From: Tetracladium setigerum
Taxonomy: Eukaryota; Ascomycota; Leotiomycetes; Helotiales
Assembly (NCBI GenBank): GCA_031472005.1
Contig: PZJY01000007.1
Span: forward strand, 744,001 to 808,000
Reading direction: 5' to 3'
Length of the DNA stretch: 64,000 bases
Of this stretch, positions 59,641-64,000 are shown in pieces (position 1 is the stretch's first letter; every line of letters starts with the position of its first letter). The position numbers were made by a program, and so were the translations under genes. Below the pieces are notes generated by a model that saw only the letters and a program-made list of their open reading frames with translations, was not told the origin of the DNA and searched no databases.

Positions 59641-60477
59641 CTACCACTTCATCTCGTGTGGCCTATCGCCCTTGCGCAAGCTGAAAGTGGAGGCGAGGTA
59701 GCTGGCGAGGAATTCCTCCTTCTTGATGGCGGAAAGGAGAGCCTTGTCGACAGCCTTTTGGTCGGCGGCACGGCTGGTGGATGGCTTCTTCTTCTGCTCG
59801 TTTGTTAGATACAAGTCCGGTTTCCCATTTTCAGAAACAGTGCTCACCTCTGGCTTCTCTCCTTGCTTGAAGAACTCCTCCTCTCCCTTCTTCTTGTCGC
59901 TCTTCTCCCGGGCAAAGTACTTCTCGTCAGCAACCTCATCAACCTTCTTCTGGTCAATACCAGACAGATCGACCTTGTGAGATGTGGCGATAACGTAGCG
60001 GGCGTTGACTCGGCGGAGAGGAACACCGTTAACCTTGAATGGGCCAGTAACGAGGAGAACACCTTGGGAGAGTGCCTTCAAGAGAATGACACGCTTTCCA
60101 CGGAAACGACCAGCGAGAAGAATGAGGACAGCGCCGGGAGTGAGAGTTGATCGAGGAGCGGAAACACGGATGGACTTGCGGACCTGTAATTCAAATAATC
60201 AGCTGTGAGTTCCTGTCTACTATTACTGCCCTTGGCCCCAGATGCCCATGACGATTGCAAAGGCGCAATTCATCGCAGACCCAATCCCTCGAGTTTCCAA
60301 TTGCACATCTTCCACAGATACCAGAATATCATGTCTACACACCTTTCTTGGTTGGGATTCATCCTCTGCTGGGTACCACTTCTTTGCCTTTTGGCTGTGG
60401 TGAGGAACTTCCCGCGTCGACTTGCCGAAGGTCTTCTTGGTACCCGCAGGTTTCGTTGCCTCTGCTGTTGCGGACAT
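59641..60477 (-). CDS. RPL6: 60S ribosomal protein eL6
   Basis: Exons 60477-60343, 60183-59848 and 59793-59641 give 207 residues. The core has STLTPGAVLILLAGRFRGKRVILLK and GVPLRRVNARYVIATSHKVDL, both diagnostic of eL6, and a basic C-terminus with SAIKKEEFLASYLASTFSLRKGDRPHEMKW. The N-terminus is Lys-rich. The first intron (about 160 bp, GTGTGT donor) sits near the start codon, as in many fungal ribosomal-protein genes. The second intron, 54 bp, has no stop and is a multiple of three. eL6 belongs to the large ribosomal subunit. It is divergent from RPN13 across 341 bp. Confidence 0.94.
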
Positions 60478-60818
60478 CGTGACGAAGAACCGATTCGATG
60501 TTGTTGGGCGGTTCGTTGGTTGTCGTTGTTATCGTCAAGTTACGCGGTCTTTGAGAAATTTGAAAGTCGATTTGATGCGGTGGTGTGGGATCGCCTCGCT
60601 TATTCCGGTGTTAGCCTTGGGGCTCAGGCATCCCTGCGTTCTGATAGGCTACGCTCAATTCAGTGTAATGCGATGAGTATCTGCACGTGACGCCAAGCAT
60701 GGTCCTTCTGATGTGCGGCTTGGGTCCCAAGGGAAGCTCCAGGTTGAGAGAGCTTCGTCAACACCGTCATACAGCAGCACAGCAGCAACAACAACAAAAA
60801 TCTCACAACGAAATCAAA
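60478..60818. promoter_or_regulatory. Bidirectional promoter, eL6 / RPN13
   Basis: 341 bp between opposed start codons. The eL6 side is T/C-rich. The RPN13 side ends in a CAGCAACAACAACAAAAATC leader (about 60780-60812). An upstream ATG at 60699 is in frame with the RPN13 ATG and could extend the protein by 40 residues, but the extension is Gln/Arg-rich low complexity. Confidence 0.5.
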
Positions 60819-62261
60819 ATGTCAATCTCTCCCATAATCACATTCAAAGCGGGTCGGTGTGAGCTTGACGTAAGATCCATTTGCTGTCCCTCAATCAGTT
60901 CATCTTCTCATAGTGCAAACAGACCTCCAGCAAGCCATATAAAGTCTCCCCCGACCCAACTCCAGGCTACATTTATCTCTATGCCGAAGAGGGTATGTGC
61001 AACGGAACCCCTCCCTACCAAATTGGCAACCCTGACTCTCCCAGACCTCATCCATTTCTGCTGGCGCGAACGAAGCAAACCCATGACGGATGAAGACAAC
61101 CTTGATCTTGTTATGTTTCCCACGGATGGACAATTCGAGCCCTACGAATACAAGACTACCGAGCAGGCCACGTCCAAGACCAATGGTCGCATCTATGTCC
61201 TCAAATTCTCCTCCTCATCTCAAAGACATCTATTCTGGTTACAATCCAAATCCCAAGCAAAGAACAACGATGCGAGCTGGTTCAGTCCGCGGGACCTGAA
61301 GATTGGTCAGATTGTTCACGCATTGTTGCAAGGCGAAGAGGTCAACGTCTCGGAGGAAATCGCTCAAGTACAGCCAAACGATGGAGGTGATGGTGATGAT
61401 GCTATGGAGGATGTCGAAGAAACAAGAGATACTTCAGAGCCCAAAGGCGGAAGTGGTGGTGCAGGACCTGGAGCAACTGGTGGGGACGTTCGAGAGGAAG
61501 GATCAAGTGCCAGAGAGGGGGGAGCTGATGGTGGTCGAGCGTAGGTCAATTTTCCTCCGCACATGGCAGGCATTGCGAGCATTTACATACAACCAAGGCG
61601 TTGGTTTACAAAACGGATGGGCGAGCGAGCGTTCTTCATGTAAAACTAGAATGTGACGACGGGAATGAATCAAGACTTTTCAACAACACATCTTTTACTC
61701 TTCCTCAAGCTTTGCTAACATGATGTTAGTGCAAACTCGGGTCCGACAGATGCGGCCTCGGTTGTACAGAACTTCCTCAACTCCCTGAAAGGTGGACAGA
61801 GTGCACAGCAATCACAAGGTCAGGTGTATACTACACTGCCCGACCTACTCCCAACATCGACAACAATACCAACCATCGATACCGCCACCCCTGCTCAACT
61901 GGACAATCTGCTCAGCTATCTCCCACCAACGGTCCTGCTCGTAGCACAAGAATCGGCATCTCAGATCGACGGCATGGTTGAACCCAACGCGGCCACAGCA
62001 AGTGCAGCATTGGAGGCTCTTAGTGTTGAGCAGAAGAAATCCATCCTGAAGCGAGTTCTACGGAGCCCTCAATTCCACCAAAGTCTAGGGAGTCTGACGA
62101 TGGCGATTCGAGATGGAGGTCTTCCCAGTATTGCTGATGCACTTGGTGTCAAGGTCCAAAACGGAGGCTTAGTCCGGGGAGGGAATGTGCCGCTGGGCGG
62201 GGGAGATGCCGTCGAGGCGTTCGTGGAGGGGGTGAAGAGTACGGTGGAGGCAAAGAAATGA
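60819..62261 (+). CDS. RPN13: Rpn13 / ADRM1, proteasomal ubiquitin receptor
   Basis: Exons 60819-60869, 60923-60992, 61045-61540 and 61730-62261 give 382 residues. The N-terminal Pru domain is read from the segments PIITFKAGRCEL, SSKPYKVSPDPTPGYIYLYAEE, HFCWRERS and YVLKFSSSSQRHLFWLQS, the last being the conserved strand that ends in (F/Y)-W-(L/M)-Q. An acidic, Gly-rich linker (residues about 175-215) follows. The C-terminal part has helices of the DEUBAD type, which bind the deubiquitinase UCH37 in other organisms; whether a fungal partner is present is unknown. Rpn13 sits on Rpn2 in the 19S cap. The frame is intact and the third intron holds a TGCTAAC branch point. Confidence 0.92.
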
Positions 62262-63284
62262 AGAAAAGTGAGGCGGTCAAGGCGTTTCACGTAACGTCCT
62301 ACACCAGATGTATCATAGTAGAGAGATCTTCTAGAAGACGCCCGATCCCAAGGCAATTGCAGCAAGAATAGTGCTAGAAGCTCCATAGAATAATGAATGG
62401 GACAATCTCCGAGAGAGGGATAAACCAACAAGCCTATCAACAGCATTCCACACTCAGCCTTTTTCTCATCCTCCTGCACACCATATTGTGTGGTGTTACC
62501 CAAGGTCATGTATCTGGGAATGAAGGATTGAATGGCATTGGCTGGCATGGGATGGCATGGGATGACATTGTGTTTGGGGAGACCCAACAGCCGCCAAGGC
62601 AGCGAACAATAGGAAGGCTGATCCACACTCTTTCACAACAATGCTGGCCACTGTCATTGGTTCGCTTAGGACTTAGCTCAATGACAATATGAATAACGTC
62701 AGGTGAAATGAATTGTGTCTCCTTCCTCATCTGCACTTGAATAGGACGAAATACACTTCGCCCTTCCGCTGAATGTGGTCAGTAATTGAGTTATACCTGT
62801 TACATTGTTAAAATTGCTGTGCTAGTATTGTGTTTGTAAGTTTATGTAAGCGCGTGCAAGTGGGCAGATTGGGGTGCCTCCGATCCGCAAACGCGTGACG
62901 CTTCCTATTGTTCACCATAACAAGACGAACGACCTCGCTTCACTCTCTATTGACGAATTCATTTGCATCCCGACAATACCATGGATCTGTCATTTGTATA
63001 GGTATATCTTGTTGCTCCCCCATCATCAAAAATTTCCCATCTTCTGGATTTCTTCGCCTTCGTTCTCTTCTCTAGCTTGATAACAGCGACAGCTTTGTCA
63101 CGATATATCAAGTTCCCTTGCAACTTCTGATACTCAATCACAATCACTACTCTGTCACCTTTGACCCGTGTTTACGCCAGCGTGTCTGTTCATCTTTCGA
63201 CCACTTAAGCTGCGCCTTCTCAGCCGACTTGATCGCTCCCCTTCATCACTCTCGACAAACCCTCACAACGCAAAACACTTCTCA
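62262..63284. other. Intergenic region
   Basis: About 1 kb. A duplicated GGCATGGGAT lies at 62544-62563. The last 200 bp are T/C-rich leader for the following gene. No gene is seen. Confidence 0.5.
62544..62563. repeat. Tandem duplication of GGCATGGGAT
   Basis: Two exact 10 bp copies side by side in non-coding DNA, flanked by further partial copies. Confidence 0.85.
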
Positions 63285-64000
63285 ATGGCTATCCACCCAA
63301 ACAGCCCGGTCAACGCAAACAACGTCCCCAACGACCCGAAGAGCACCGCGAGGAAGTCCTTGTTCCTCCCGGAACCCCCAACCCCAACAGAGGCATCATG
63401 GCTGCTCCGAACAACAACAACTTCCGCCCATATGTCGGTGGACTCAATGGCGGCGCATTCGGACGCAACCAACAACAACCCATCAACGGCGTGGTCTTGA
63501 ACGGTATCGCACCTCGCCAGCTCCACGCTCCTATTGGCCAAGCTGCAGCTGCTGGTGATGGTGCTCTTGGAGGTGGTGCTCTTGGTATCAGACTTGGAGC
63601 TGGAGCTGGTGCTGCTCCTCGTCACCATCACCATCATCATCATGCTCCCCACCACCACTACATTGTTGGTCCACAGCACTTCCGTCAACAAATCGTCGCT
63701 CCAAACCACAACCTCCGCGCCGCTGCCGTGGTTAACCCCGCCAACCTCGGCCCAGCTGGTGGTGCACTTGCCCCTGCTCCAATCGATCTTGCTCCTGGTC
63801 CTGTTGGCCTCCTCGAAGACGATGAAGATGACCGTGAACTCCCAGGTCCAATCCACGTCCAGGTTCACTGCCCCGTCATCGTTAAGGGAGACAACAACGT
63901 CTGCTCTATTGACCCTGCAATCCTCACTCAGCGTATCACCCACGCCGTCGCGCGCTCGCTCCGAGGTATTGGTGGTGTTGTTCCAATGGTTGATGGCAAT
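63285..64000 (+). CDS. Unknown protein, 3' truncated by window end, frame broken once
   Basis: ATG at 63285 opens a short frame; the strong frame starts a little later and runs off the window. One added C in the run at 63326-63329 would join MAIHPNSPVNANNVP to the long frame. The visible part has an Asn/Pro/Gln-rich N-terminus, a Gly/Ala-rich stretch, a run of seven His and a following APHHH (about residues 110-125), then a more ordered region with an acidic EDDEDD block and a hydrophobic segment HVQVHCPVIVKGDNNV. I recognise no domain. A nuclear or scaffolding role is possible but not shown. An alternative start is the ATG at 63398 in the long frame. Confidence 0.55.

Noticed and set aside
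1..64000. tRNA or rRNA genes, CRISPR arrays, insertion elements
   Set aside because: I looked for B-box-like GGTTCGANTCC, long terminal or inverted repeats and spaced direct repeats by eye and found none convincing.

Overview
This 64 kb window reads as nuclear DNA of a filamentous ascomycete (Pezizomycotina). The genes are split by short 50-75 bp GT-AG introns, often with a CTAAC-type branch point. The gene set is typical of moulds: a siderophore transporter, a fungal rhodopsin-type membrane protein, a DUF3824 protein and a CE5 esterase. The overall look of the proteins fits Leotiomycetes/Helotiales, but that placement is from memory of protein families and not proven. I see no rRNA, tRNA, CRISPR array or recognisable transposon.

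Layout. 0-10 kb: the 3' end of an MFS siderophore transporter, a rhodopsin-domain membrane protein, a secreted CE5 esterase and an unrecognised soluble protein. 12-20 kb: a modin-like membrane-anchored protein, a GPI-type wall protein with hendecad repeats and a large DUF3824 glycine-zipper protein. 21-32 kb, mostly housekeeping: a GFA/CENP-V domain enzyme divergent from COX19, NPR3 (SEACIT/GATOR1), and the splicing factors CLF1 and PRP31 head to head. 32-36 kb is a 4.4 kb stretch without a gene. 36-45 kb: a single-pass membrane protein, the histone-fold protein DPB4, an amino-acid permease and a membrane-anchored monothiol glutaredoxin. 46-55 kb: an alpha/beta hydrolase with a long disordered N-terminus, an unrecognised nuclear-type protein with six 21-residue repeats, and a fatty-acid-hydroxylase/sterol-desaturase family protein. 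56-64 kb: dipeptidyl peptidase III with a possible mitochondrial leader, ribosomal protein eL6 divergent from proteasome receptor RPN13, and a truncated unknown protein at the right edge.

Most of the genes are unrelated neighbours. The clearest organisation is three head-to-head pairs with short shared promoters (GFA/COX19, CLF1/PRP31, eL6/RPN13). Two of them join genes of matching cellular theme: spliceosome with spliceosome, and ribosome with proteasome.

An important caveat: nine of the 23 coding regions need one or more single-base corrections to stay in frame. At nearly every site the repair is one missing base in a run of three to five identical bases. In each gene the corrected total length is an exact multiple of three. 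Because conserved essential genes such as CLF1 are affected, I read these as homopolymer undercalls in the sequence rather than pseudogenes. The boundaries given below assume this. The most interesting unexplained gene is the orphan at 51042-53261.
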